Source: Nemertoderma westbladi
Taxonomy: Eukaryota > Xenacoelomorpha > Nemertodermatida > Nemertodermatidae
Assembly: GCA_032718475.1 (NCBI GenBank)
Contig: JAUCBJ010001058.1
Coordinates: forward strand, 1 to 35,961
DNA length: 35,961 nt
Direction of reading: 5' to 3'
Shown: piece by piece, positions 23,655 through 35,654 of the stretch
How the letters are laid out: every line of letters begins with the position of its first letter
Numbering within the stretch: position 1 is the stretch's first letter
Notes under the pieces: model-generated
Seen by the model: only the letters and a program-made list of their open reading frames with translations
What the model was told of the DNA's origin: nothing
Database searches by the model: none
Made by a program: the position numbers and the translations under genes

Positions 23655-24120
23655 CTACTATTATCTGCTACCCGAAGGTAGGGGTGGGCGCTACTCCTAT
23701 CTGCTACCCGAAGGTAGGGGTGGGCGCTACTCCTATCTGCTACCTGAGGGTAGGGGTGGGCGCTACTCCTATCTGCTACCCGAAGGTAGGGGTGGGTGCT
23801 ACTCCTATCTGATACCCGAAGGTAGGGGTAGGCGCTACTCCTATCTGCTACCCGAAGGTAGGGGTGGGCGTTACTCCTATCTGCTACCCGAAGGTAGGGC
23901 TGGGCGTTACTCCTATCTGCTACCCGAAGGTAGGGGTGGGCGTTACTCCTATCTGCTACCCGAAGGTAGGGGTGGTCGATACTCCTATCTGCTACCCGAA
24001 AGTAGGGGTGGTCGATACTCCTATCTGCTACCCGAAGGTAGGGGTGGGCGCTACTCTTATCTGCTACCCGAAGGTAGGGGTGGGTGCTACTCCTACCTGA
24101 TACCCGGGCGCTACTCCTAT
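23655..24120. repeat. 36-bp minisatellite fused to the SINE 3' end
   Basis: About 13 copies of a 36-bp unit, ctgctacccgaaggtagggg followed by tgggcgctactcctat, with scattered substitutions (gcgtt, gtcgat, gatacc). The unit contains a short hairpin, CTACC-CGAA-GGTAG. The last unit on the right lacks the gaaggtaggggt part and runs directly into the SINE tail, whose minus-strand end GGGATAGGAGTAGCGCCC matches the repeat. This suggests that the repeat arose from, or was carried with, the SINE. Confidence 0.93.
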
Positions 24121-24265
24121 CCCTTGTTTTGCTGCCAGTAATTAAACTGGCACTAATTTTATCGACCCCGCGTGATAAAAGGTTGAGTGGACCCTGGCGG
24201 GACTGAACCTACAACCAATAGAATGCAGGACCGGCGTTCAACCATCTGAGCTAGCTAGCCCCGGC
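24121..24265 (-). mobile_element. tRNA-derived SINE with Ceph-SINE-like core
   Basis: On the minus strand the head reads GGGGCTAGCTAGCTCAGATGG, with an A-box-like TAGCTCAGATGG (24242-24253) and a B-box-like GGTTCAGTCCC (24199-24209) at normal tRNA spacing. The acceptor stem does not pair fully, so this is tRNA-derived rather than a tRNA gene. Downstream at 24132-24169 is GGGGTCGATAAAATTAGTGC followed by CAGTTTAATTACTGGC, which contains the hairpin GCCAGT/ACTGGC. It resembles, from memory, the GGGGTCGAT...CCAGT...ACTGG core of cephalopod and other invertebrate SINEs. It lies just downstream of the donor of exon 24300-24489, in sense orientation. The family match is from recall and needs a library search. 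Confidence 0.72.
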
Positions 24266-24299
24266 TTTTAAAATATTTATATGATTTTACAACACTTAC

Positions 24300-24489
24300 C
24301 TTATCGGAAAACTGTATGTTTTTGTTCCTTCATAGTCCAAACTGTTAGCATTAGCATATAGTTTACCGTTGTTTATGGTAAATGGCACACCAGGTGGCAA
24401 CGAGTCCCATGCTAATGTATTCCATGGGCTGGTTGTATCTTCATCAGTAACAAATGTTGTAAAGTCAAATATGGCCTTAGTAGCATCGC
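24300..24489 (-). CDS. cadherin-family protein, internal exon 2 of 7 seen
   Basis: A 190-bp exon. The acceptor TTTTGTCACATTTTGTAG precedes 24489 and the donor CGATAAG|GTAAGTG lies at 24299. The leading GC completes Gly from exon 35655-35803. It encodes DATKAIFDFTTFVTDEDTTS, WDSLPPGVPFTINNGKLY, SLDYEG and TYSFPI. TDEDT is the cadherin DxD loop, FTINNGKLY the F.I....G.L strand, and SLDYEG the LDRE-type Ca motif. It leaves AG, completed by T (Ser) in exon 19135. Together with its neighbours it forms one repeat of about 100 residues from DPPVW to EPPVF, the normal extracellular cadherin repeat length. The SINE sits 35 bp beyond its donor. Confidence 0.83.
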
Positions 24490-24587
24490 CTACAAAATGT
24501 GACAAAAATATTAAATAAATAAATTGGAGTTGAGCTGTGAAAGCAACTGTAATTAATGATGTAATATAATGGTTTTGTTCAGAAACG

Positions 24588-24594
24588 AAAAAAA
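24588..24594 (-). terminator. possible RNA polymerase III terminator (T7) after the hammerhead element
   Basis: On the minus strand a run of seven T lies 11 bases past the end of the tRNA-like hammerhead element. It would serve as a Pol III stop signal if the A-box-like and B-box-like motifs are functional. A T-run is common by chance in AT-rich intron, and here it also lies in sequence leading to exon 24489. Confidence 0.25.
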
Positions 24595-24605
24595 TTAGTA
24601 AGCAC

Positions 24606-24695
24606 GTCACTGGGGGTTGAACCAGCGCTATACGTACGTTTCGGCCTATCAGGCCTCATCAGTAGCGCTAACCAGTTCAGCCACTTGCCCCTGAC
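24606..24695 (-). ncRNA. hammerhead ribozyme motif inside a tRNA-like element
   Basis: The minus strand shows the complete hammerhead core. CTGATGA lies at 24662-24656. Stem II is GGCCTGATAGGCC (5-bp GGCCT/AGGCC, loop GAT), followed by GAAAC at 24642-24638. A very short stem III is ACG-TA-CGT, and the cleavage triplet GTA would cut after 24631. Stem I is open-ended (type I): TAGCGCTA (24670-24663) pairs with TAGCGCTG, followed by an internal loop and GAAC/GTTC. Flanking it are an A-box-like TGGCTGAACTGG (24683-24672) and a B-box-like GGTTCAACCCC (24623-24613). The outer ends GTCAGGGG and CCCCCAGTGAC can also pair. Tiny stem III hammerheads are known from Penelope-like elements and from the schistosome SINE-like Sm-alpha family, which also has Pol III boxes. 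It lies in sense orientation in the cadherin intron. Confidence 0.8.
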
Positions 24696-24782
24696 ACTTA
24701 CTCTCCCACATAATCTACTTATATTTAACAGGGTAGTCTGTATTAAGTTACATATCCATCAGTAGTAAGATGAACCCCATTT

Positions 24783-27700
24783 GGTTTTAGTACCTTGAAC
24801 ATTGGTGGATCACACTTACCTGTTCTAGTACCTTAAACATTGGTGGATCACACTTACCTGGTTCTACTACCTTGAACATTGGTGGATCACACTTACCTGG
24901 TTCTACTACCTTGAACATTGGTGGATCACACTTACCTGGTTCTACTACCTTGAACATTGGTGGATAACACTTACCTGGTTTATAGTACCTTGAACATTGG
25001 TGGATCACACTTACCTGGTTGTAGTACCTTGAACATTGGTGGATCACACTTACATTTTTCTACCACCTTGAACATTGGTGGATCACACTTACCTGGTTTA
25101 TAGTACCTTGAACATTGGTGGATAACACTTACCTGGTTTATAGTACCTTGAACATTGGTGGATAACACTTACCTGGTTTATAGTACCTTGAACATTGGTG
25201 GATCACACTTACCTGGTTGTAGTACCTTGAACATTGGTGGATCACACTTACATTTTTCTACTACCTTGAACATTGGTGGATAACACTTACCTGGTTCTAG
25301 TACCTTGATCATTGGTGGATCTCACTTACCTGGTTCTAGTACCTTGATCATTGGTGGATCTCACTTACCTGGTTCTAGTACCTTGAACATTGGTGGATCT
25401 CACTTACCTGGTTCTAGTACCTTGAACATTGGTGGATCTCACTTACCTGGTTCTACTACCTTGAACATTGGTGGATCACACTTACCTGGTTCTAGTACCT
25501 TGAACATCGGTGGATCACACTTACCTGGTTCTAGTACCTTGAACATTGATGGATCACACTTACCTGGTTCTACTACCTTGAACATTGGTGGATCACACTT
25601 ACCTGGTTCTAGTACCTTGAACATTGGTGGATGACACTTACCTGGTTCTAGTACCTTGAACATTGGTGGATCACACTTACATTGTTCTAGTACCTTGAAC
25701 ATTGGTGGATCACACTTACCTGGTTGTAGTACCTTGAACATTGATGGATCACACTTACCTGGTTCTAGTACCTTGAACATTGGTGGATCACACTTACATT
25801 TTTCTACTACCTTGAACATTGGTGGATAACACTTACCTGGTTCTAGTACCTTGAACATTGGTGGATCACACTTACATTGTTCTAGTACCTTGAACATTGG
25901 TGGATGACACTTACCTGGTTCTATTACCTTAAACATTGGTGGATCACACTTACCTGGTTTATAGTACCTTGAACATTGGTGGATCACACTTACCTGGTTC
26001 TACTACCTTGAACATTGGTGGATCACACTTACCTGGTTCTACTACCTTGAACATTGGTGGATCACACTTACCTGGTTCTAGTACCTTGAACATTGGTGGA
26101 TGACACTTACCTGGTTCTAGTACCTTGAACATTGGTGGATCTCACTTACCTGGTTCTAGTACCTTGATCATTGGTGGATCTCACTTACCTGGTTCTAGTA
26201 CCTTGAACATTGGTGGATCTCACTTACCTGGTTCTAGTACCTTGAACATTGATGGATCACACTTACCTGGTTCTACTACCTTGAACATTGGTGGATCACA
26301 CTTACCTGGTTCTAGTACCTTGAACATTGGTGGATGACACTTACCTGGTTCTAGTACCTTAAACATTGGTGGATCACACTTACCTGGTTCTACTACCTTG
26401 AACATTGGTGGATCACACTTACCTGGTTCTACTACCTTGAACATTGGTGGATCACACTTACCTGGTTCTACTACCTTGAACATTGGTGGATAACACTTAC
26501 CTGGTTTATAGTACCTTGAACATTGGTGGATCACACTTACCTGGTTGTAGTACCTTGAACATTGGTGGATCACACTTACATTTTTCTTCTACCTTGAACA
26601 TTGATGGATCACACTTACCTGGTTCTAGTACCTTGAACATTGGTGGATCACACTTACCTGGTTCTACTACCTTGAACATTGGTGGATAACACTTACCTGG
26701 TTTATAGTACCTTGAACATTGGTGGATCACACTTACCTGGTTGTAGTACCTTGAACATTGGTGGATCACACTTACATTTTTCTACTACCTTGAACATTGG
26801 TGGATCACACTTACCTGGTTCTAGTACCTTGAACATTGGTGGATGACACTTACCTGGTTCTAGTACCTTGAACATTGGTGGATAACACTTACCTGGTTCT
26901 AGTACCTTGATCATTGGTGGATCTCACTTACCTGGTTCTAGTACCTTGATCATTGGTGGATCTCACTTACCTGGTTCTAGTACCTTGAACATTGGTGGAT
27001 CTCACTTACCTGGTTCTAGTACCTTGATCATTGGTGGATCTCACTTACCTGGTTCTAGTACCTTGATCATTGGTGGATCTCACTTACCTGGTTCTAGTAC
27101 CTTGAATATTGGTGGATCTCACTTACCTGGTTCTAGTACCTTGAACATTGATGGATCACACTTACCTGGTTCTACTACCTTGAACATTGGTGGATCACAC
27201 TTACCTGGTTCTAGTACCTTGAACATTGGTGGATGACACTTACCTGGTTCTAGTACCTTGAACATTGGTGGATCACACTTACCTGGTTCTATTACCTTGA
27301 TCATTGGTGGATCTCACTTACCTGGTTCTAGTACCTTGAACATTGGTGGATCACACTTACCTGGTTGTAGTACCTTGAACATTGGTGGATCACACTTACA
27401 TTTTTCTACTACCTTGAACATTGGTGGATAACACTTACCTGGTTCTAGTACCTTGATCATTGGTGGATCTCACTTACCTGGTTCTAGTACCTTGATCATT
27501 GGTGGATCTCACTTACCTGGTTCTAGTACCTTGAACATTGGTGGATCTCACTTACCTGGTTCTAGTACCTTGAACATTGATGGATCACACTTACCTGGTT
27601 CTACTACCTTGAACATTGGTGGATCACACTTACCTGGTTCTAGTACCTTGAACATTGGTGGATGACACTTACCTGGTTCTAGTACCTTGAACATTGGTGG

Positions 27701-30700
27701 ATCACACTTACATTGTTCTAGTACCTTGAACATTGATGGATGACACTTACCTGGTTCTAGTACCTTGAACATCGGTGGATGACACTTACCTGGTTCTAGT
27801 ACCTTGTACATTGGTGGATCACACTTACCTGGTTCTAGTACCTTGAACATTGGTGGATCTCACTTACCTGGTTCTAGTACCTTGAACATCGGTGGATGAC
27901 ACTTACCTGGTTCTATTACATTGAACATTGGTGGATCTCACTTACCTGGTTCTAGTACCTTGAACATTGGTGGATCACACTTACCTGGTTCTAGTACCTT
28001 GAACATTGGTGGATCTCACTTACCTCGTTCTAGTACCTTGAACATCGGTGGATGACACTTACCTGGTTCTAGTACCTTGAACATTGGTGGATCTCACTTA
28101 CCTGGTTCTAGTACCTTGAACATTGGTGGATCACACTTACATTGTTCTAGTACCTTGAACATTGGTGGATGACACTTACCTGGTTCTAGTACCTTGAACA
28201 TTGGTGGATCACACTTACATTGTTCTAGTACCTTGAACATTGGTGGATGACACTTACCTGGTTCTAGTACCTTGAACATTGGTGGATCTCACTTACCTGG
28301 TTGTAGTACCTTGAACATTGGTGGATCACACTTACCTGGTTCTACTACCTTGAACATTGGTGGATCACACTTACCTGGTTCTAGTACCTTGAACATTGGT
28401 GGATGACACTTACCTGGTTCTAGTACCTTGAACATTGGTGGATCACACTTACCTGGTTCTAGTACCTTGAGCATTGGTGGATCACACTTACCTGGTTCTA
28501 GTACCTTAAAGATTGGTGGATCACACTTACCTGGTTCTAGTACCTTAAACATTGATGGATCACACTTACCTGGTTCTATTACATTGAACATTGGTGGATC
28601 ACACTTACCTGGTTCTAGTACCTTGAACATTGGTGGATCACACTTACCTGGTTCTAGTACCTTAAACATTGGTGGATCACACTTACCTGGTTCTAGTACC
28701 TTGAACATTGATGGATCACACTTACCTGGTTCTAGTACTTTGAACATTGATGGATCACACTTACCTGGATCTAGTACCCTGAACATTGATGGATCACACT
28801 TACCTGGTTCTACTACCTTGAACATTGGTGGATCACACTTACCTGGTTCTAGTACCTTGAACATTGGTGGATCACACTTACCTGGTTCTACTACCTTGAA
28901 CATTGGTGGATCACACTTACCTGGTTCTAGTACTTTGAACATTGATGGATCACACTTACCTGGATCTAGTACCCTGAACATTGATGGATCACACTTACCT
29001 GGTTCTACTACCTTGAACATTGGTGGATCACACTTACCTGGTTCTAGTACCTTGAACATTGGTGGATCACACTTACCTGGTTCTAGTACCTTAAACATTG
29101 GTGGATCACACTTACCTGGTTCTACTACCTTGAACATTGGTGGATCACACTTACCTGGTTCTAGTACTTTGAACATTGATGGATCACACTTACCTGGATC
29201 TAGTACCCTGAACATTGATGGATCACACTTACCTGGTTCTATTACCTTGAACATTGGTGGATCACACTTACCTGGTTCTAGTACCTTGAACATTGGTGGA
29301 TCACACTTACCTGGTTCTAGTACCTTGAACATCGGTGGATCACACTTACCTGGTTCTAGTACCTTGAACATTGCTGGATCACACTTACCTGGTTCTACTA
29401 CCTTGAACATTGATGGATCACACTTACCTGGTTCTACTACCTTGAACATTGGTGGATCACACTTACCTGGTTCTAGTACCTTGAACATCGGTGGATCACA
29501 CTTACCTGGTTCTAGTACCTTGAACATTGGTGGATCATACTTACCTGGTTCTAGTACCTTAAATATTGGTGGATCACACTTACCTGGTTCTATTACCTTG
29601 AACATTGGTGGATCACACTTACTTGGTTCTACTACCTTGAACATTGGTGGATAACACTTACCTGGTTTATAGTACCTTGAACATTGGTGGATCACACTTA
29701 CCTGGTTGTAGTACCTTGAACATTGGTGGATCACACTTACATTTTTCTACTACCTTGAACATTGGTGGATCACACTTACCTGGTTCTAGTACCTTGAACA
29801 TTGGTGGATGACACTTACCTGGTTCTAGTACCTTGAACATTGGTGGATAACACTTACCTGGTTCTAGTACCTTGATCATTGGTGGATCTCACTTACCTGG
29901 TTCTAGTACCTTGATCATTGGTGGATCTCACTTACCTGGTTCTAGTACCTTGAACATTGGTGGATCTCACTTACCTGGTTCTAGTACCTTGATCATTGGT
30001 GGATCTCACTTACCTGGTTCTAGTACCTTGATCATTGGTGGATCTCACTTACCTGGTTCTAGTACCTTGAATATTGGTGGATCTCACTTACCTGGTTCTA
30101 GTACCTTGAACATTGATGGATCACACTTACCTGGTTCTACTACCTTGAACATTGGTGGATCACACTTACCTGGTTCTAGTACCTTGAACATTGGTGGATG
30201 ACACTTACCTGGTTCTAGTACCTTGAACATTGGTGGATCACACTTACCTGGTTCTATTACCTTGATCATTGGTGGATCTCACTTACCTGGTTCTAGTACC
30301 TTGAACATTGGTGGATCACACTTACCTGGTTGTAGTACCTTGAACATTGGTGGATCACACTTACATTTTTCTACTACCTTGAACATTGGTGGATAACACT
30401 TACCTGGTTCTAGTACCTTGATCATTGGTGGATCTCACTTACCTGGTTCTAGTACCTTGATCATTGGTGGATCTCACTTACCTGGTTCTAGTACCTTGAA
30501 CATTGGTGGATCTCACTTACCTGGTTCTAGTACCTTGAACATTGATGGATCACACTTACCTGGTTCTACTACCTTGAACATTGGTGGATCACACTTACCT
30601 GGTTCTAGTACCTTGAACATTGGTGGATGACACTTACCTGGTTCTAGTACCTTGAACATTGGTGGATCACACTTACATTGTTCTAGTACCTTGAACATTG

Positions 30701-33700
30701 ATGGATGACACTTACCTGGTTCTAGTACCTTGAACATCGGTGGATGACACTTACCTGGTTCTAGTACCTTGTACATTGGTGGATCACACTTACCTGGTTC
30801 TAGTACCTTGAACATTGGTGGATCTCACTTACCTGGTTCTAGTACCTTGAACATCGGTGGATGACACTTACCTGGTTCTAGTACCTTGAACATTGGTGGA
30901 TCACACTTACCTGGTTCTAGTACCTTGAACATTGGTGGATCTCACTTACCTCGTTCTAGTACCTTGAACATCGGTGGATGACACTTACCTGGTTCTAGTA
31001 CCTTGAACATTGGTGGATCTCACTTACCTGGTTCTAGTACCTTGAACATTGGTGGATCACACTTACATTGTTCTAGTACCTTGAACATTGGTGGATGACA
31101 CTTACCTGGTTCTAGTACCTTGAACATTGGTGGATCACACTTACATTGTTCTAGTACCTTGAACATTGGTGGATGACACTTACCTGGTTCTAGTACCTTG
31201 AACATTGGTGGATCTCACTTACCTGGTTGTAGTACCTTGAAAATTGGTGGATCACACTTACCTGGTTCTACTACCTTGAACATTGGTGGATCACACTTAC
31301 CTGGTTCTAGTACCTTGAACATTGGTGGATGACACTTACCTGGTTCTAGTACCTTGAACATTGGTGGATCACACTTACATGGTTCTAGTACCTTGAGCAT
31401 TGGTGGATCACACTTACCTGGTTCTAGTACCTTAAAGATTGGTGGATCACACTTACCTGGTTCTAGTACCTTAAACATTGATGGATCACACTTACCTGGT
31501 TCTATTACATTGAACATTGGTGGATCACACTTACCTGGTTCTAGTACCTTGAACATTGGTGGATCACACTTACCTGGTTCTACTACCTTGAACATTGGTG
31601 GATCACACTTACCTGGTTCTAGTACCTTGAACATCGGTGGATGACACTTACCTGGTTCTAGTACCTTGAACATTGGTGGATCTCACTTACCTGGTTCTAG
31701 TACCTTGAACATTGGTGGATCACACTTACATTGTTCTAGTACCTTGAACATTGGTGGATGACACTTACCTGGTTCTAGTACCTTGAACATTGGTGGATCA
31801 CACTTACCTGGTTCTATTACATTGAACATTGGTGGATGACACTTACCTGGTTCTAGTACCTTGAACATCGGTGGATGACACTTACCTGGTTCTAGTACCT
31901 TGAACATTGGTGGATCACACTTACCTGGTTCTAGTACCTTGAACATTGGTGGATCACACTTACCTGGTTCTAGTACCTTAAACATTGGTGGATCACACTT
32001 ACCTGGTTCTACTACCTTGAACATTGGTGGATCACACTTACCTGGTTCTAGTACTTTGAACATTGATGGATCACACTTACCTGGATCTAGTACCCTGAAC
32101 ATTGATGGATCACACTTACCTGGTTCTATTACCTTGAACATTGGTGGATCACACTTACCTGGTTCTAGTACCTTGAACATTGGTGGATCACACTTACCTG
32201 GTTCTAGTACCTTGAACATCGGTGGATCACACTTACCTGGTTCTAGTACCTTGAACATTGCTGGATCACACTTACCTGGTTCTACTACCTTGAACATTGA
32301 TGGATCACACTTACCTGGTTCTACTACCTTGAACATTGGTGGATCACACTTACCTGGTTCTAGTACCTTGAACATCGGTGGATCACACTTACCTGGTTCT
32401 AGTACCTTGAACATTGGTGGATCATACTTACCTGGTTCTAGTACCTTAAATATTGGTGGATCACACTTACCTGGTTCTATTACCTTGAACATTGGTGGAT
32501 CACACTTACTTGGTTCTACTACCTTGAACATTGGTGGATAACACTTACCTGGTTTATAGTACCTTGAACATTGGTGGATCACACTTACCTGGTTGTAGTA
32601 CCTTGAACATTGGTGGATCACACTTACATTTTTCTACTACCTTGAACATTGGTGGATCACACTTACCTGGTTCTAGTACCTTGAACATTGGTGGATGACA
32701 CTTACCTGGTTCTAGTACCTTGAACATTGGTGGATAACACTTACCTGGTTCTAGTACCTTGATCATTGGTGGATCTCACTTACCTGGTTCTAGTACCTTG
32801 ATCATTGGTGGATCTCACTTACCTGGTTCTAGTACCTTGAACATTGGTGGATCTCACTTACCTGGTTCTAGTACCTTGATCATTGGTGGATCTCACTTAC
32901 CTGGTTCTAGTACCTTGATCATTGGTGGATCTCACTTACCTGGTTCTAGTACCTTGAATATTGGTGGATCTCACTTACCTGGTTCTAGTACCTTGAACAT
33001 TGATGGATCACACTTACCTGGTTCTACTACCTTGAACATTGGTGGATCACACTTACCTGGTTCTAGTACCTTGAACATTGGTGGATGACACTTACCTGGT
33101 TCTAGTACCTTGAACATTGGTGGATCACACTTACCTGGTTCTATTACCTTGATCATTGGTGGATCTCACTTACCTGGTTCTAGTACCTTGAACATTGGTG
33201 GATCACACTTACCTGGTTGTAGTACCTTGAACATTGGTGGATCACACTTACATTTTTCTACTACCTTGAACATTGGTGGATAACACTTACCTGGTTCTAG
33301 TACCTTGATCATTGGTGGATCTCACTTACCTGGTTCTAGTACCTTGATCATTGGTGGATCTCACTTACCTGGTTCTAGTACCTTGAACATTGGTGGATCT
33401 CACTTACCTGGTTCTAGTACCTTGAACATTGATGGATCACACTTACCTGGTTCTACTACCTTGAACATTGGTGGATCACACTTACCTGGTTCTAGTACCT
33501 TGAACATTGGTGGATGACACTTACCTGGTTCTAGTACCTTGAACATTGGTGGATCACACTTACATTGTTCTAGTACCTTGAACATTGATGGATGACACTT
33601 ACCTGGTTCTAGTACCTTGAACATCGGTGGATGACACTTACCTGGTTCTAGTACCTTGAACATTGGTGGATCACACTTACCTGGTTCTAGTACCTTGAAC

Positions 33701-35318
33701 ATCGGTGGATGACACTTACCTGGTTCTAGTACCTTGAACATTGGTGGATCACACTTACCTGGTTCTAGTACCTTGAACATTGGTGGATCTCACTTACCTG
33801 GTTCTAGTACCTTGAACATCGGTGGATGACACTTACCTGGTTCTAGTACCTTGAACATTGGTGGATCACACTTACCTGGTTCTAGTACCTTGAACATTGG
33901 TGGATCTCACTTACCTCGTTCTAGTACCTTGAACATCGGTGGATGACACTTACCTGGTTCTAGTACCTTGAACATTGGTGGATCTCACTTACCTGGTTCT
34001 AGTACCTTGAACATTGGTGGATCACACTTACATTGTTCTAGTACCTTGAACATTGGTGGATGACACTTACCTGGTTCTAGTACCTTGAACATTGGTGGAT
34101 CACACTTACATTGTTCTAGTACCTTGAACATTGGTGGATGACACTTACCTGGTTCTAGTACCTTGAACATTGGTGGATCTCACTTACCTGGTTGTAGTAC
34201 CTTGAACATTGGTGGATCACACTTACCTGGTTCTACTACCTTGAACATTGGTGGATCACACTTACCTGGTTCTAGTACCTTGAACATTGGTGGATGACAC
34301 TTACCTGGTTCTAGTACCTTGAACATTGGTGGATCACACTTACATGGTTCTAGTACCTTGAGCATTGGTGGATCACACTTACCTGGTTCTAGTACCTTAA
34401 AGATTGGTGGATCACACTTACCTGGTTCTAGTACCTTAAACATTGATGGATCACACTTACCTGGTTCTATTACATTGAACATTGGTGGATCACACTTACC
34501 TGGTTCTAGTACCTTGAACATTGGTGGATCACACTTACCTGGTTCTAGTACCTTGAACATTGGTGGATCACACTTACCTGGTTCTAGTACCTTGAACATT
34601 GGTGGATCACACTTACCTGGTTCTAGTACCTTGAACATTGGTGGATGACACTTACCTGGTTCTAGTACCTTGAACATCGGTGGATGACACTTACCTGGTT
34701 CTAGTACCTTGAACATTGGTGGATCACACTTACCTGGTTCTAGTACCTTGAACATTGGTGGATCACACTTACCTGGTTCTAGTACCTTAAACATTGGTGG
34801 ATCACACTTACCTGGTTCTACTACCTTGAACATTGGTGGATCACACTTACCTGGTTCTAGTACTTTGAACATTGATGGATCACACTTACCTGGATCTAGT
34901 ACCCTGAACATTGATGGATCACACTTACCTGGTTCTATTACCTTGAACATTGGTGGATCACACTTACCTGGTTCTAGTACCTTGAACATTGGTGGATCAC
35001 ACTTACCTGGTTCTAGTACCTTGAACATCGGTGGATCACACTTACCTGGTTCTAGTACCTTGAACATTGCTGGATCACACTTACCTGGTTCTACTACCTT
35101 GAACATTGATGGATCACACTTACCTGGTTCTACTACCTTGAACATTGGTGGATCACACTTACCTGGTTCTAGTACCTTGAACATCGGTGGATCACACTTA
35201 CCTGGTTCTAGTACCTTGAACATTGGTGGATCATACTTACCTGGTTCTAGTACCTTAAATATTGGTGGATCACACTTACCTGGTTCTATTACCTTGAACA
35301 TTGGTGGATCACACTTAC
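24783..35318 (-). repeat. 39-bp minisatellite carrying a splice donor (10.5 kb)
   Basis: About 270 copies of a 39-bp unit, with some 40-bp units (ggtttatagtacc). On the minus strand the unit is GTAAGTGTGATCCACCAATG then TTCAAGGTACTAGAACCAG. It therefore contains AGAACCAG|GTAAGTG, the same boundary as exon 35655-35803, and a stretch that would read DPPMFKVLEPG, like a cadherin linker followed by the exon's own EPG end. Variants alter the donor: ACAATGTAAGTG, AAAATGTAAGTG and CCAAGTAAGTG keep GTAAGTG but lose CAG|G. 39 bp is 13 codons without stops in the main frames of both strands, which explains many long conceptual proteins here. It fills most of the intron between exons 35655 and 24489. 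Confidence 0.96.
26702..35318. repeat. higher-order repeat of ~2.9 kb within the 39-bp array
   Basis: The order of 39-bp variants repeats on a large scale. The same succession starts at 26702, 29667 and 32554, giving periods of 2,965 and 2,887 bp and a third copy cut off near 35318 by the 48-bp units. Shared landmarks include the Ile variant blocks (gatcattgg) at 26907, 29872 and 32759, and at 27453, 30418 and 33305. The rare cttacctcg unit and the run of ggatctagtaccctg units also recur. This indicates block duplication by unequal exchange of about 75 units at a time, and rather recently, because the blocks look nearly identical. Confidence 0.85.
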
Positions 35319-35654
35319 TTGGTTCTGGGACGTTGTGTGTTGCTAGAGTGGTTGGATCCCACTTACCTGGTTCTGGGACGTTGTGTGTTGCTAGATGTGG
35401 TTGGAACCCACTTACCTGGTTCTGGGACGTTGTGTGTTGCTAGAGTGGTTGGAACCCACTTACCTGGTTCTGGGACGTTGTGTGTTGCTAGAGTGGTTGA
35501 ACCCACTTACCTGGTTCTGGGACGTTGTGTGTTGCTAGAGTGGTTGGATCCCACTTACCTGGTTCTGGGACGTTGTGTGTTGCTAGAGTGGTTGGATCCC
35601 ACTTACCTGGTTCTGGGACGTTGTGTGTTGCTAGAGTGGTTGGATCCCACTTAC
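35319..35654 (-). repeat. 48-bp minisatellite formed from the end of exon 35655-35803
   Basis: About seven copies of a 48-bp unit (one of 47 and one of 49 bp). On the minus strand each unit is GTAAG plus about 43 bases nearly identical to the last 43 bases of the adjoining exon (TGGGATCCAACC...AGAACCAG). Most of the unit is thus duplicated coding sequence plus the first five intron bases. In the exon's frame it reads WDPTTLATHNVPEPGK per unit and stays open for about four copies, until the 47-bp unit near 35490 shifts it. At its left end it passes directly into the 39-bp array, with which it shares GGATC, ACTTACCTGGTTCT and the donor. Confidence 0.93.

Noticed and set aside
22469-24100. Serine/glutamine-rich SVSQ repeat protein and the ICYPKVGVGATP repeats
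   Set aside because: This is translation of the TCAG microsatellite and the 36-bp minisatellite. There is no exon context on the plus strand, and the short hydrophobic lead is not convincing as a signal peptide.
24195-24265. Functional tRNA gene
   Set aside because: A- and B-box-like motifs are present but the acceptor ends do not pair properly, and a conserved SINE-like core follows. It is better explained as a SINE head.
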